A stretch of DNA of 64,000 nucleotides from Buchnera aphidicola (Thelaxes suberi) (GTDB lineage: Bacteria > Pseudomonadota > Gammaproteobacteria > Enterobacterales > Enterobacteriaceae). Positions 49,549-57,980 of the stretch are shown here, in pieces. Every line of letters begins with the position of its first letter. Position 1 is the first letter of the stretch. Under the pieces are notes generated by a model. The model searched no databases and was not told the origin of the DNA. It worked only from the letters and a program-made list of their open reading frames with translations. The stretch spans positions 124,001-188,000 of the forward strand of contig NZ_OZ060389.1 in assembly GCF_964059005.1 (NCBI RefSeq), read 5' to 3'. The translations under genes and the position numbers were made by a program.

Positions 49549-50139
49549 TTACTTTTCATTGAAATATTTTATTACTCCTTCCGGGCTAGGATGCATTCCT
49601 TTATTTCCTTTTTTCCAATTTACAGGACATACTTCTCCATTTTTTTCGTGGAATTGTAATGCATCTATCATTCGAATTATTTCTGATATATTTCTACCAA
49701 AAGGTAGATCATTAACTGTTTGATGTCTTATTATCCCGTTTTTGTCAATTAAAAATGATGCTCGTAATGCAACTCCGATATGGGGATGTTCTATATCATA
49801 CGATCTTTGTATTTCTTTTTTTATATCAGATACCATAATATATTTTAATTTTCCAACTCCTCCTTGTTTTATAGGAGTATTTCTCCATGCATTATGTACA
49901 AAAATAGAATCAATTGAAATACCGATTAGTTCTACTTTTCTTTTCTTGAATTCAGGATATAGATTATTAAACTCTATGAGTTCAGAAGGACAAACGAATG
50001 TAAAATCCATAGGCCAAAAAAATAATACTGCTATTTTATTGTTAATGTATTTTTTTAAATTAAAATCTTCTACAAATTCTCCATTACTTAAAACGGCTGA
50101 AGCAGTAAAGTCGGGAGCGGGTAATGTTACTAAATTCAT
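49549..50139 (-). CDS. tsaA: 2-Cys peroxiredoxin (AhpC/TSA family)
   Basis: Thiol peroxidase that reduces hydrogen peroxide and organic hydroperoxides. 196 aa. The peroxidatic cysteine is in DFTFVCPSE and the resolving cysteine in GEVCPVNWKKG, a typical 2-Cys arrangement. The C-terminus (GNKGMHPSPEGVIKYF) is of the TSA/Prx1 type and not like E. coli AhpC. No ahpF reductase gene is adjacent. AAGGA precedes the ATG. Confidence 0.93.
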   Translation of the reverse strand: MNLVTLPAPDFTASAVLSNGEFVEDFNLKKYINNKIAVLFFWPMDFTFVCPSELIEFNNLYPEFKKRKVELIGISIDSIFVHNAWRNTPIKQGGVGKLKYIMVSDIKKEIQRSYDIEHPHIGVALRASFLIDKNGIIRHQTVNDLPFGRNISEIIRMIDALQFHEKNGEVCPVNWKKGNKGMHPSPEGVIKYFNEK

Positions 50140-50330
50140 AATTTTTCCTTATATAAACAGTTAAAATTATAGTTATTTAATTGATTAAAAAAATTTTTAA
50201 AAAAAAATTTATTTTGTATATATAAAATATATAATTAGAATTATTGTTTTAATGTTTATTTAATATAAAAATATTTGAAATTTTTATGATTGTATTAAAG
50301 ATTAATTTTGTATATATTAATAAGGTAATC

Positions 50331-50996
50331 ATGTATATGAATAACATTTTTTCTTGGAAAGATATTTTATCAGAGGAAAAAAATAAAAAATATTTTATAC
50401 AATTAATGAATTTTTTATATAAAGAACGAATCAAAAAAAAAATTTTTCCTCATTCAAATGATGTATTTAATGCTTTTAAGTTTACTCCATTTAATACAAT
50501 AAAAATTGTTCTTGTTGGTCAAGATCCTTATATTCTGCCACAACAAGCACATGGATTAGCTTTTTCTGTTTTAACAACAAAAAATTTTCCACCTTCATTA
50601 AAAAATATTTTTTATGAATTGCAATCAGATATACCATGTTTCGTTTATCCGAAAAATGGGTGTTTAATACAATGGGCAAAACAAGGTGTTTTTTTATTAA
50701 ATAGAATTTTAACAGTAGAGCAAGGTAAATCTAATTCTCATTCTAAAATAGGTTGGAATACTTTTACTAATCAAGTAATACATTTAATTAGCAAATATCA
50801 TAAAGGTATTATTTTTTTATTATGGGGTAAACATGCTCATGAATTAGAACAATTTATTGACAATAGTAAACATTTTATCTTAAAAACATCTCATCCATCT
50901 CCTTTTTCAGCTTATAAGGGATTTTTTGGTTGTAAACATTTTTCTAAGTCAAATAAATTATTGTTGTTTCAAAAAAAAAAACCAATAATATGGTAA
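50331..50996 (+). CDS. ung: Uracil-DNA glycosylase
   Basis: Removes uracil from DNA after cytosine deamination, which matters in so AT-biased a genome. An open frame begins at 50286, but TAAGG followed by ATG at 50331 gives MYMNNIFSWKDILSEEK, matching the E. coli start; 221 aa (229 in E. coli). Catalytic Asp65 (GQDPY), Asn124 (LLNRILTV) and His188 (HPSP) are kept. Two motif positions differ from the normal form: GQDPYH reads GQDPYI, and the DNA-intercalating HPSPLS reads HPSPFS. An A11 tract near the 3' end (50971-50981) is in frame and the protein ends at PIIW, without the last residues of the E. coli enzyme. Confidence 0.94.
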   Translation: MYMNNIFSWKDILSEEKNKKYFIQLMNFLYKERIKKKIFPHSNDVFNAFKFTPFNTIKIVLVGQDPYILPQQAHGLAFSVLTTKNFPPSLKNIFYELQSDIPCFVYPKNGCLIQWAKQGVFLLNRILTVEQGKSNSHSKIGWNTFTNQVIHLISKYHKGIIFLLWGKHAHELEQFIDNSKHFILKTSHPSPFSAYKGFFGCKHFSKSNKLLLFQKKKPIIW

Positions 50997-51072
50997 CTAT
51001 ATAGTAAGTAGTTTACATATTTTTTTATAAAAATAGAATTGGTATAATTTTTTATTTATATATTTTAAAAAT

Positions 51073-51642
51073 TTATTTTTTTATATGAATTTGAATTATA
51101 GCTTTACGTAGTACTGTATTTTTAAAGGAATACCCTGATTTAATTATTTTGCTAATAAAATATTTTTTTTCTTTATTATTTTGAATAATAGTATTCTTAT
51201 CTATTTCATGTAAATCGTTATTAAATTCGTCATCAATACATCCTATTTTTTTTATATTATATTTTGATATTATATTAAAAAAAGATTTAATAATCAGTTT
51301 AATGCCTTCAATATTTTTGTTTTTTATTGTTTTATTTAGTGCATTTATTTGGGAATATATAGTTTCAAATTCGTCTATTAATGAAATTATATTTTGTGTA
51401 AATTTAACATAGATATCTTGTTCTATTTGTTTTTTTTTAATACTTATTCTTTTATGAATATTTTCTATTTCTGCTTGTGTTCGTAATTTTATGTTTAATT
51501 CTTCTTTTTCTAAATCGGTAATATTTTTTTTTAATATTTTTATATCATCTTGAATTTCATTTGGTGTATTTTTTTCTTCTATTATATCGTTACTTTTAAT
51601 ATCTTTTTTATTTAATTCAGATTCTTTTTTTTTAATATTCAT
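51073..51642 (-). CDS. grpE: Nucleotide exchange factor GrpE
   Basis: Releases ADP from DnaK to reset the chaperone cycle. 189 aa (197 in E. coli). A long charged N-terminal coiled-coil is followed by the conserved ELNIKLRTQAEIENIHKRI and a diverged beta domain ending SGYSFKNTVLRKAIIQI. It is more diverged than DnaK or DnaJ and lies far from them. AAGGA precedes the ATG. In E. coli nadK is adjacent; it is not here. Confidence 0.9.
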   Translation of the reverse strand: MNIKKKESELNKKDIKSNDIIEEKNTPNEIQDDIKILKKNITDLEKEELNIKLRTQAEIENIHKRISIKKKQIEQDIYVKFTQNIISLIDEFETIYSQINALNKTIKNKNIEGIKLIIKSFFNIISKYNIKKIGCIDDEFNNDLHEIDKNTIIQNNKEKKYFISKIIKSGYSFKNTVLRKAIIQIHIKK

Positions 51643-51879
51643 ACAATAATCCTTATATAAATTACTTTTTTATAAATAACCACTTCAGTTATCATGTATA
51701 AACAAATTATATTTATATCTAAAAAATTTTTTATTTAAGTTTTGTATTTTTTATTAAATTAATATTTAACGTAATAATAATGATTATTATATTTAAATAT
51801 AATTTAATTATTTTAAATTAAAATTTAATTTTAAGTAAATTACACTGAAAATGTCCATTAAAATATATAAATTATATTA

Positions 51880-52265
51880 TGGAGCTGGCGGGAATCGAAC
51901 CCGCGTCCAAAAATTCTAATAATAAAGGTTCTACATGTTTATTCTATTTTTTATATATCTATCAAATGTATTAATTAAATATTAGAAAAAAAAATAAAAA
52001 CATTTGTCTTACTCATTAATTGTTTAGACCGTAAGAATTTCTAAACATTTCTCTTATTTTTATATGACCTTTCTATTAATTTCTAAATTTTATTAAAGAG
52101 ACAAATTTTTTTAGAAAGAAAGGGCTTTAAACCAGTGTTTTAAGCTGCTAAAGCGTATTTTTTATTGTTTGCATTTATTTTTATTACGGTTTTTTACGAG
52201 GCAACCGTTCCTCGACATGCACCTTTAATTTTTTGATATTTTTGTCGAATCCTAGAAACAGCCCC
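51880..52265 (-). ncRNA. ssrA: Transfer-messenger RNA (tmRNA)
   Basis: Rescues stalled ribosomes by trans-translation with SmpB. On the minus strand the 5' end GGGGCTGTTTCTAGGATTCGA and the 3' end GGACGCGGGTTCGATTCCCGCC, finishing in AGCTCCA, form the tRNA-like domain. The resume codon and tag frame run 52172-52140 and encode ANNKKYALAA followed by TAA; the protease-recognised ALAA end is kept. The 3' CCA is not encoded. Pseudoknot regions lie between tag and 3' end. Confidence 0.95.
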
Positions 52266-52286
52266 TAATATTTTAATATATGTATT

Positions 52287-52306
52287 TATGATATAGTAAT
52301 ATCATA
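52287..52306 (-). promoter_or_regulatory. Inverted repeat immediately upstream of ssrA
   Basis: TATGATAT-AGTA-ATATCATA, a perfect 8-bp inverted repeat with 4-nt spacer, 22-41 bases upstream of the mature 5' end of tmRNA, in the promoter zone. A TATATT that could be a -10 lies between it and the gene. Function not known; chance is possible in A/T-rich DNA. Confidence 0.35.
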
Positions 52307-52485
52307 CTACCTGATTGTAATTTTAAAGTCTATTAATATATTTTATTGTTAATTATTAAGTATTTTATACATGATATTGTTATTAACATTTTATTTTTTA
52401 TAAGTATTTTATAATAAAATTTTTTTTTGTACAATTATGATTACACATAAATTTAAAAATATTTTAATTATATTAGGATTAATAT

Positions 52486-52806
52486 ATGAATGCTTTAGAA
52501 CAAATAAAAAAACAAATTAAAGAAAATTCAATTTTGTTATATATGAAAGGAACTCCTGAACAACCTAGTTGCGGTTTTTCATCTCAAGCAGTAAATGCTT
52601 TAAATCAATGTAATATACGTTTTGCTTTTGTAGATGTTTTAGAACATCCATTAATTCGAGAAGCTTTACCAAAGTATTCGAATTGGCCTACTTTTCCTCA
52701 GTTATGGGTTAAAGGAGAATTAATTGGAGGTTGTAATATTATTTTAGAACTTTTAGATTCTGGTGAATTAAAAAATATTTTTAATAAAGCTGAATTAATA
52801 AAATAG
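52486..52806 (+). CDS. grxD: Monothiol glutaredoxin 4
   Basis: Monothiol glutaredoxin that binds and transfers [2Fe-2S] clusters. 106 aa (115 in E. coli). The active site CGFS lies in EQPSCGFSSQAVNAL, preceded by LLYMKGTPE and followed by WPTFPQLWVKGELIGGCNI. The shortening is at the C-terminus. Divergent from ssrA and convergent with rnt. Confidence 0.97.
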   Translation: MNALEQIKKQIKENSILLYMKGTPEQPSCGFSSQAVNALNQCNIRFAFVDVLEHPLIREALPKYSNWPTFPQLWVKGELIGGCNIILELLDSGELKNIFNKAELIK

Positions 52807-52911
52807 TTGTTTAATTTAAAAAAAATTAATATGAGTTTTTATCTATATAAAAACACATTGTTATTTACATATCTAATGTAAATAGATTGTAAAATAAATT
52901 TACTATTTTTA

Positions 52912-52955
52912 TAGTATCAGTATTAAATAGATACAGTATATTAATACTGATACTA
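52912..52955. terminator. 15-bp perfect hairpin between convergent grxD and rnt
   Basis: TAGTATCAGTATTAA and TTAATACTGATACTA are exact inverse repeats around a 14-nt loop. The loop itself contains a related GATACAGTAT. The position midway between convergent stop codons suggests a bidirectional terminator, although U-tracts are weak. Confidence 0.7.
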
Positions 52956-53066
52956 ATATTGTTTATTTAAAATGAATTAAATTACATTAATTTTTGTAAA
53001 ATAATTTGAATTAAATAAATAATATAAAATTTTCTTTTAAATTATTATTTTTTAAAAATTATAAAA

Positions 53067-53738
53067 CTAATTAGTATTATTATTTTTTAATTTTTTATTT
53101 TCGTTATGTTCAAGAGGCCATCCACCCATTCTTTTCCATCGATTTACTAATTCACAAAATAAATTAGCTGTTTGTATCGTATCATATAAAGCAGAATGTG
53201 CTTGACTATTATCAAAATTTAGCCCTGCTTTTTTACATGCTTTAGATAAAACAGTTTGGCCTAAAATTAATCCGCTTAATGAAGCTGTATCAAAAGTAGC
53301 AAACGGATGAAATGGATTAGAATCAATTTGTGTACGAGATATTGCAGCCATTAAAAAATTATAATCAAACATTGCATTATGAGCCACAATAATTGCTTTG
53401 CTACAATGATTAGATTGAATACCTTTTTTAATTTCATTAAATATTTTTTTTAGTGCTTTTTTTTCGCTGATAGCTCCTCTTAATGGATTAAATGGATCAA
53501 TTTTATTAAATAGTAAGGCGTCTTTATCAATTTCTGATCCATTAAATGGCTGTATATGGAAATGCATTGTTTTTTCTTTATATATCCATCCTAATGCATC
53601 CATTTTTAGAGTAATAGCAGCAATTTCTAATAACGCGTGTTTTTTTGAATCAAAACCAGCTGTTTCTATGTCAATAATAACAGGATAAAAACTTCTAAAT
53701 CTATTATTTAATAAACATTTTTTTTTTTCTATTTGCAT
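53067..53738 (-). CDS. rnt: Ribonuclease T
   Basis: 3'-5' exoribonuclease of the DEDD family that trims tRNA and other stable RNA 3' ends. 223 aa (215 in E. coli). The exonuclease motifs are IDIETAGFD (Exo I), HNAMFDYNF (Exo II) and AHSALYDT (Exo III). Its end-trimming role fits a genome whose tRNA and tmRNA genes here lack encoded CCA. Confidence 0.96.
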   Translation of the reverse strand: MQIEKKKCLLNNRFRSFYPVIIDIETAGFDSKKHALLEIAAITLKMDALGWIYKEKTMHFHIQPFNGSEIDKDALLFNKIDPFNPLRGAISEKKALKKIFNEIKKGIQSNHCSKAIIVAHNAMFDYNFLMAAISRTQIDSNPFHPFATFDTASLSGLILGQTVLSKACKKAGLNFDNSQAHSALYDTIQTANLFCELVNRWKRMGGWPLEHNENKKLKNNNTN

Positions 53739-54120
53739 AGTTCAACTCATTTGTATAATATTTTAAATTATTTTTTATATATGCTATAAAATAACATGTT
53801 CATTTAAAATTCGTAATTTAAATTTTATAATTTTTTAATTATTTTTAAATTACTTTGAAATAAATATTTTTATATAAAAATTTATTTTTTATGATTTAAA
53901 TATTTTTATATTTATTATATAGTGATTCGATAATCAATTTTTGATTTTTTTATTTTAATTATTATAAATAACAAACATAATTTATTTTTTTTATTGTATT
54001 TTATTAAAAAAAAATTAAAATAATATTTATTATTGTAAAAAAATTTAATTATAGATTTTAATGATTAAAAAGTTTATATTTATTAATTGTTTCTATTTTG
54101 AAATAAAAGGATATAACAAA
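53739..54120. other. Divergent rnt/sodA spacer, no gene recognised
   Basis: About 380 bp of A/T-rich DNA. It contains a short TGATT-CGAT-AATCA inverted repeat (53933-53946) but no clear promoter or operator. The ribosome-binding AAAGGA of sodA is at its right end. Confidence 0.5.
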
Positions 54121-54753
54121 ATGAATTATCTACTTCCTCAGTTAGATTATGCATATAATAGTTTTGAACCATTTATTGATGCTGAAACAATGGAAATTCA
54201 TCATACTAAACATCATCAAGCATATATTGATAATACAAATAATATTATTAAAATAATGGAATTAAATCCAATTCCTATCGAATCGTTAATATTATCTTTA
54301 AAAGATTTATATTCTTCTTCAAACACAAATATAAATTTTATAAAATTAAGAAATAATGCTGGCGGGCATATTAATCACGTTTTATTTTGGAAATGTTTAA
54401 AAAGAGGAACATTAGTTCATGGATCGTTAAAACAAGCAATAGAAACAAATTTTAATTCTATGGACAATTTTAAAAAAGAGTTTGAAAATAAAGCAATAAG
54501 TCATTTTGGATCTGGTTGGGTTTGGTTAATTAAAAAGAATAATAAATTATTTATAGAAACAACTTTTAATCAAGATAATCCATTGATGGGAGAAAGTATT
54601 TGTGGAATTTCTGGTTATCCTATTTTTGGTTTAGATCTTTGGGAACATGCTTATTATTTGAAATACAAAAATAGAAGAATAGATTATGTCCAGTCTTTTT
54701 GGCAAATATTGAATTGGGATGAAGCAATGTTGCGATTTGAACAAAAATCTTAG
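54121..54753 (+). CDS. sodA: Superoxide dismutase [Mn]
   Basis: Cytoplasmic manganese superoxide dismutase. The frame extends upstream to 54061, but the ATG at 54121 has AAAGGA before it and gives MNYLLPQLDYAYNSFEP, matching E. coli SodA; 210 aa (206 in E. coli). Metal ligands are His in TMEIHHTKHHQAYI, His in NHVLFW, and Asp and His in DLWEHAYY. GGHINH and the DNPLMG region match the Mn type better than the Fe type. Confidence 0.95.
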   Translation: MNYLLPQLDYAYNSFEPFIDAETMEIHHTKHHQAYIDNTNNIIKIMELNPIPIESLILSLKDLYSSSNTNINFIKLRNNAGGHINHVLFWKCLKRGTLVHGSLKQAIETNFNSMDNFKKEFENKAISHFGSGWVWLIKKNNKLFIETTFNQDNPLMGESICGISGYPIFGLDLWEHAYYLKYKNRRIDYVQSFWQILNWDEAMLRFEQKS

Positions 54754-54807
54754 CTGTATTTAAATATTTAAATCAAACGCTTTTACATATATAAAAAAGG
54801 TGATTAT

Positions 54808-55382
54808 TTGAATCAAACAAAACTTATAGTTGGTTTAGGTAATCCAACAGATAATTATCATAAAACACGGCATAATTTAGGTTCTTATTTTGTTTATAAA
54901 TATGCTTATGTTAATCATATTAAAATGATTGAAAAAAAAAATTTTTGGGACAAGTTGGTTATATAAAAGATGTAAACTATAAATCTTTTTTATTTGTTCC
55001 AAATACATATATTAATTTAAGTGGTAATGCATTATTACGATTTTTAAGATTTTATAATATTGTTATTGATAATATTTTAATTATACACGATGATTTGGAA
55101 TTAAAAGCAGGTTTAGTAAAATATAAATATGCTACAGGTAGTAGCGGTCATAATGGTTTAAAAAGCATTATCAATGCATTAAACAAAAAATTTTTAAACA
55201 ATAAACAGCCAATTTTGTTTAATAGAATTCGTATAGGTATTGGTCGTCCAAAACACAAAAAAGATGTTAGTAATTTTGTTCTTTCTCATCCTTCAGAATT
55301 AGAAAATAAATTAATTTTAGAATCGATAAATGATATTTTCTGTTTGATTGATCGTTTCATTAATAATAAATGTAATAATTGA
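54808..55382 (+). pseudogene. pth: Peptidyl-tRNA hydrolase, frameshifted at a poly(A) tract
   Basis: Hydrolyses peptidyl-tRNA that drops off ribosomes, normally essential. The reading starts at a TTG (54808) with AAGG seven bases upstream: LNQTKLIVGLGNPTDNYHKTRHN. It runs into TAA at 54964-54966 after 52 codons. The rest of the protein is in the -1 frame from about 54945, ending at 55382. The break is at ten A residues (54932-54941) followed by five T; adding one A gives EKKKFLGQVGYIK, aligned with E. coli EEAKFFGY, and a 191-aa enzyme (194 in E. coli). Catalytic residues (TRHN, GLGNP, YINLSG, HDDLEL, GHNGLKS) are all kept, so it is probably still functional by slippage, or the gap is a sequencing error. 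Confidence 0.9.
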
Positions 55383-55485
55383 TCATTATTTTTTATATAA
55401 AAACAAATATTAATGTTATTTATTTTTTTTAAAAAAAATAATTGAAGATTTACGTGTTAAGATTAGTAATGCATGGAAAAAAAAT

Positions 55486-56565
55486 ATGGGATTTAAATGT
55501 GGATTAATTGGATTACCTAACGTTGGGAAATCGACTTTATTTAATATTTTAACAGAATCTAATGTATCTTCTGAAAATTATCCATTTTGTACTATTAAAC
55601 CTAATTCTGCTTTTGTACCTGTTCAAGATAATCGACTTATGCAGTTACAAAAAATTGTTCGTTCAAAGTTAATCATACCTAATACAATAGAATTTGTTGA
55701 TATAGCTGGATTAGTTAAGAATGCTCATAAAGGAGAAGGTTTAGGTAATCAATTTTTACAAAATATTAAAGATGTAGACGCTCTAGTTCATGTAGTGCGA
55801 TGCTTTATTAATCAAGATATTATTCATTTTTATGATTCAATTAATCCTATAAGAGATATTTCAGTAATTAATTTAGAATTAATTTATGCGGATATTAATA
55901 CTTGCACAATTGAATTAAAAAAAATAAATAATAATTTAAAAAAAAATGTTTTTTTTCATAAAAAAACAGTTGTTTTAAATAAATGTTTAATGCATCTAAA
56001 ACAAAAAAAAATGTTAAAAGATTTAATCTTGAATCAAGAAGAATTAAAAGAAATTAAAATTTTAAGATTTTTAACAATAAAACCAGTAATGTATATTGCT
56101 AATATTGGAAATAATTTAAAAGAAACAGTATGTTTAAAAGAATTAGAAAGGTTTTGTAATAGACATGATGCACATTTAGTAAAATTAAATATTTTTAATA
56201 ATAATACATTACATAAAAACATAAATGATAATGATTTAATTACAATTAACAATTATCGTAAAAATATTATTAATAAAATTATTTCTACAGGTTTTCAACT
56301 ATTAAAGTTAAATACTTTTTTTACTGTTGGAATTAAGCAAATTAAAGCTTGGACTATTGAAAAAGAAAAATATGTTACTGAAGCTGCAAGAAAAATACAT
56401 AGTGATTTAAAAAAAGGTTTTATTCGCGCTCAAGTTATATCTTTTAATGACTTTATTACATGTAAAGGTGAACTTGGAGCAAAAAAAACAGGAAAATATA
56501 GAACAGAAGGTAGGAAATATATTGTTCAAGATGGTGATATTATTCATATTTTATTTAATATTTAG
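55486..56565 (+). CDS. ychF: Redox-regulated ATPase / ribosome-binding GTPase-like YchF
   Basis: Obg-family P-loop NTPase (universal YchF/OLA1) that binds ATP in preference to GTP and interacts with ribosomes. 359 aa (363 in E. coli). Motifs: GLPNVGKSTLFN at the N-terminus, NYPFCTIKPN, DIAGLVKNAHKGEGLGNQFL, and the C-terminal TGS domain with KGFIRAQVISFNDF and VQDGDIIHILFN. It follows pth, as in E. coli, where pth and ychF are adjacent. Confidence 0.96.
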   Translation: MGFKCGLIGLPNVGKSTLFNILTESNVSSENYPFCTIKPNSAFVPVQDNRLMQLQKIVRSKLIIPNTIEFVDIAGLVKNAHKGEGLGNQFLQNIKDVDALVHVVRCFINQDIIHFYDSINPIRDISVINLELIYADINTCTIELKKINNNLKKNVFFHKKTVVLNKCLMHLKQKKMLKDLILNQEELKEIKILRFLTIKPVMYIANIGNNLKETVCLKELERFCNRHDAHLVKLNIFNNNTLHKNINDNDLITINNYRKNIINKIISTGFQLLKLNTFFTVGIKQIKAWTIEKEKYVTEAARKIHSDLKKGFIRAQVISFNDFITCKGELGAKKTGKYRTEGRKYIVQDGDIIHILFNI

Positions 56566-56614
56566 TAATTAGCACATTAAGTAATTTTTTAATCTATAAA
56601 GATTTATTTTGTAT

Positions 56615-56659
56615 AAAAGCTAACAAAAGTATAAAAATTTGTATTTTTTGTTAGCTTTT
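56615..56659. terminator. 14-bp hairpin between convergent ychF and thrC
   Basis: AAAAGCTAACAAAA and TTTTGTTAGCTTTT pair perfectly around a 17-nt loop; the A and T ends of the stem give U-tracts for both strands. A classic bidirectional intrinsic terminator. Confidence 0.8.
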
Positions 56660-56683
56660 CTAATTTTTTATTTCAAACAAATA

Positions 56684-57976
56684 TTATTTTTTTAAAAGGA
56701 AATCTTTTAATTGTAAAAAATTAGGAACCATGTTATATGACAATGAAGGTAGATTAATTTGATTTAGTAATTCTTGTGGAATAGGAATTGTAGTATTTAA
56801 TATTTTTTCAATTGTTGTTTTAAATTTAGATGGATGAGCTGTTCCTAAAAATAATCCATATTCGTCTTTTTTTAATTGTTTTTTTAATAATCTGTAAGCA
56901 ATTGCTGCATGTGGTTCAGATATATAGTTTATTTTATGTAAATTTAATAATGTTTCTTTAGTTAAAGTATCTGATAGGCTGCCATAACCCAAATCTTTTA
57001 AATTCCATTTTTTTCTTTTAAATAATTCTTCTACACGAGGCCAATTATTAGGTTGACTAATATCCATAGCATTAGAAATTGTTGAAACTGTTTTATTAGG
57101 TTTCCATATACCAGTTTTTAAAAATCTTGGAACTGTATCATTAGAATTTGTAGCTGCTATAAAAGATTGAATTGGTAATCCTAAAGATTTTGCTAATAAT
57201 CCAGCTGTTAAATTTCCAAAATTTCCACAAGGAATAGAAATAATTAATTTATTTCTATTATTTTCAGGTAGCATAGAATATGCTTCAAAATAATAACAAA
57301 TTTGAGCTAGTAAACGACTAATATTAATAGAATTAGCAGAATTTAGTCCAGTTTTTTTTCTTAGTTGTTCATCCTGAAAAGCTTGTTTGACTAATGACTG
57401 GCAGTCGTCAAAGCTACCATCAATAGCTATTGTAGTAATATTTTTTCCTAAAGTACAAAACATTTTTTTTTGAAATTCGCTTATTTTTCCCTTTGGATAA
57501 AGAATTACTACACGTATGTTATGCATTTTGTAAAAAGCATGTGCTACAGCAGCCCCTGTATCTCCAGAAGTTGCTGTTAATATAGTAACGTATTCATCGT
57601 TATTTTTATTAAAATACGATAATATTTGAGCCATAAAACGAGCTCCAAAATCTTTAAAAGCTAATGTAGGGCCATGAAATACTTCTAAACAAGATATGTT
57701 TTTTTCTACTTTATGAATAATAGGTCCTGGAAAATCAAAAGATTTTTGAACTGTTTTATATAAATCTTTTTTACTTATTTCATTTCCAATAAATAATCCT
57801 AGTATTTTACTACTTCTTGATATAAAATCCATTTTTAAAATTTGATCTAGTTGTTTTTTTGAAATTTCAGGCAATTCTGTTGGAAAAAAAAGCCCTTGAT
57901 TTGTTCCTAATCCTAATTTTACTGCTTCAGAAAAACTAACTTCTTCTGAATGATTTTTTAAATTATATAATTTCAT
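56684..57976 (-). CDS. thrC: Threonine synthase
   Basis: Pyridoxal-phosphate enzyme that makes threonine from O-phosphohomoserine. 430 aa (428 in E. coli). The PLP lysine is in HGPTLAFKDFGARF; ILTATSGDTGAAVAHAF and SIPCGNFGNLTAG bind phosphate and cofactor. Four bases after thrB; last gene of thrABC. Confidence 0.97.
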   Translation of the reverse strand: MKLYNLKNHSEEVSFSEAVKLGLGTNQGLFFPTELPEISKKQLDQILKMDFISRSSKILGLFIGNEISKKDLYKTVQKSFDFPGPIIHKVEKNISCLEVFHGPTLAFKDFGARFMAQILSYFNKNNDEYVTILTATSGDTGAAVAHAFYKMHNIRVVILYPKGKISEFQKKMFCTLGKNITTIAIDGSFDDCQSLVKQAFQDEQLRKKTGLNSANSINISRLLAQICYYFEAYSMLPENNRNKLIISIPCGNFGNLTAGLLAKSLGLPIQSFIAATNSNDTVPRFLKTGIWKPNKTVSTISNAMDISQPNNWPRVEELFKRKKWNLKDLGYGSLSDTLTKETLLNLHKINYISEPHAAIAYRLLKKQLKKDEYGLFLGTAHPSKFKTTIEKILNTTIPIPQELLNQINLPSLSYNMVPNFLQLKDFLLKK

Positions 57977-57980
57977 TATA

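Noticed and set aside
49426..49659. Short plus-strand open frame after the DUF2076 gene
   Set aside because: It spans the terminator hairpin and runs antisense into tsaA; no homology or ribosome-binding site.
53933..53946. TGATT-CGAT-AATCA repeat upstream of sodA as a Fur or FNR site
   Set aside because: It matches neither the Fur box nor the FNR spacing (TTGAT-N4-ATCAA) well, and such regulators are not expected to be retained in a genome of this kind.
54945..55382. Treating the 145-codon frame as a complete short pth gene starting at TTG 54945
   Set aside because: It would lack the catalytic His and the GLGNP loop, which are present immediately upstream in another frame; the gene is one frameshifted unit.
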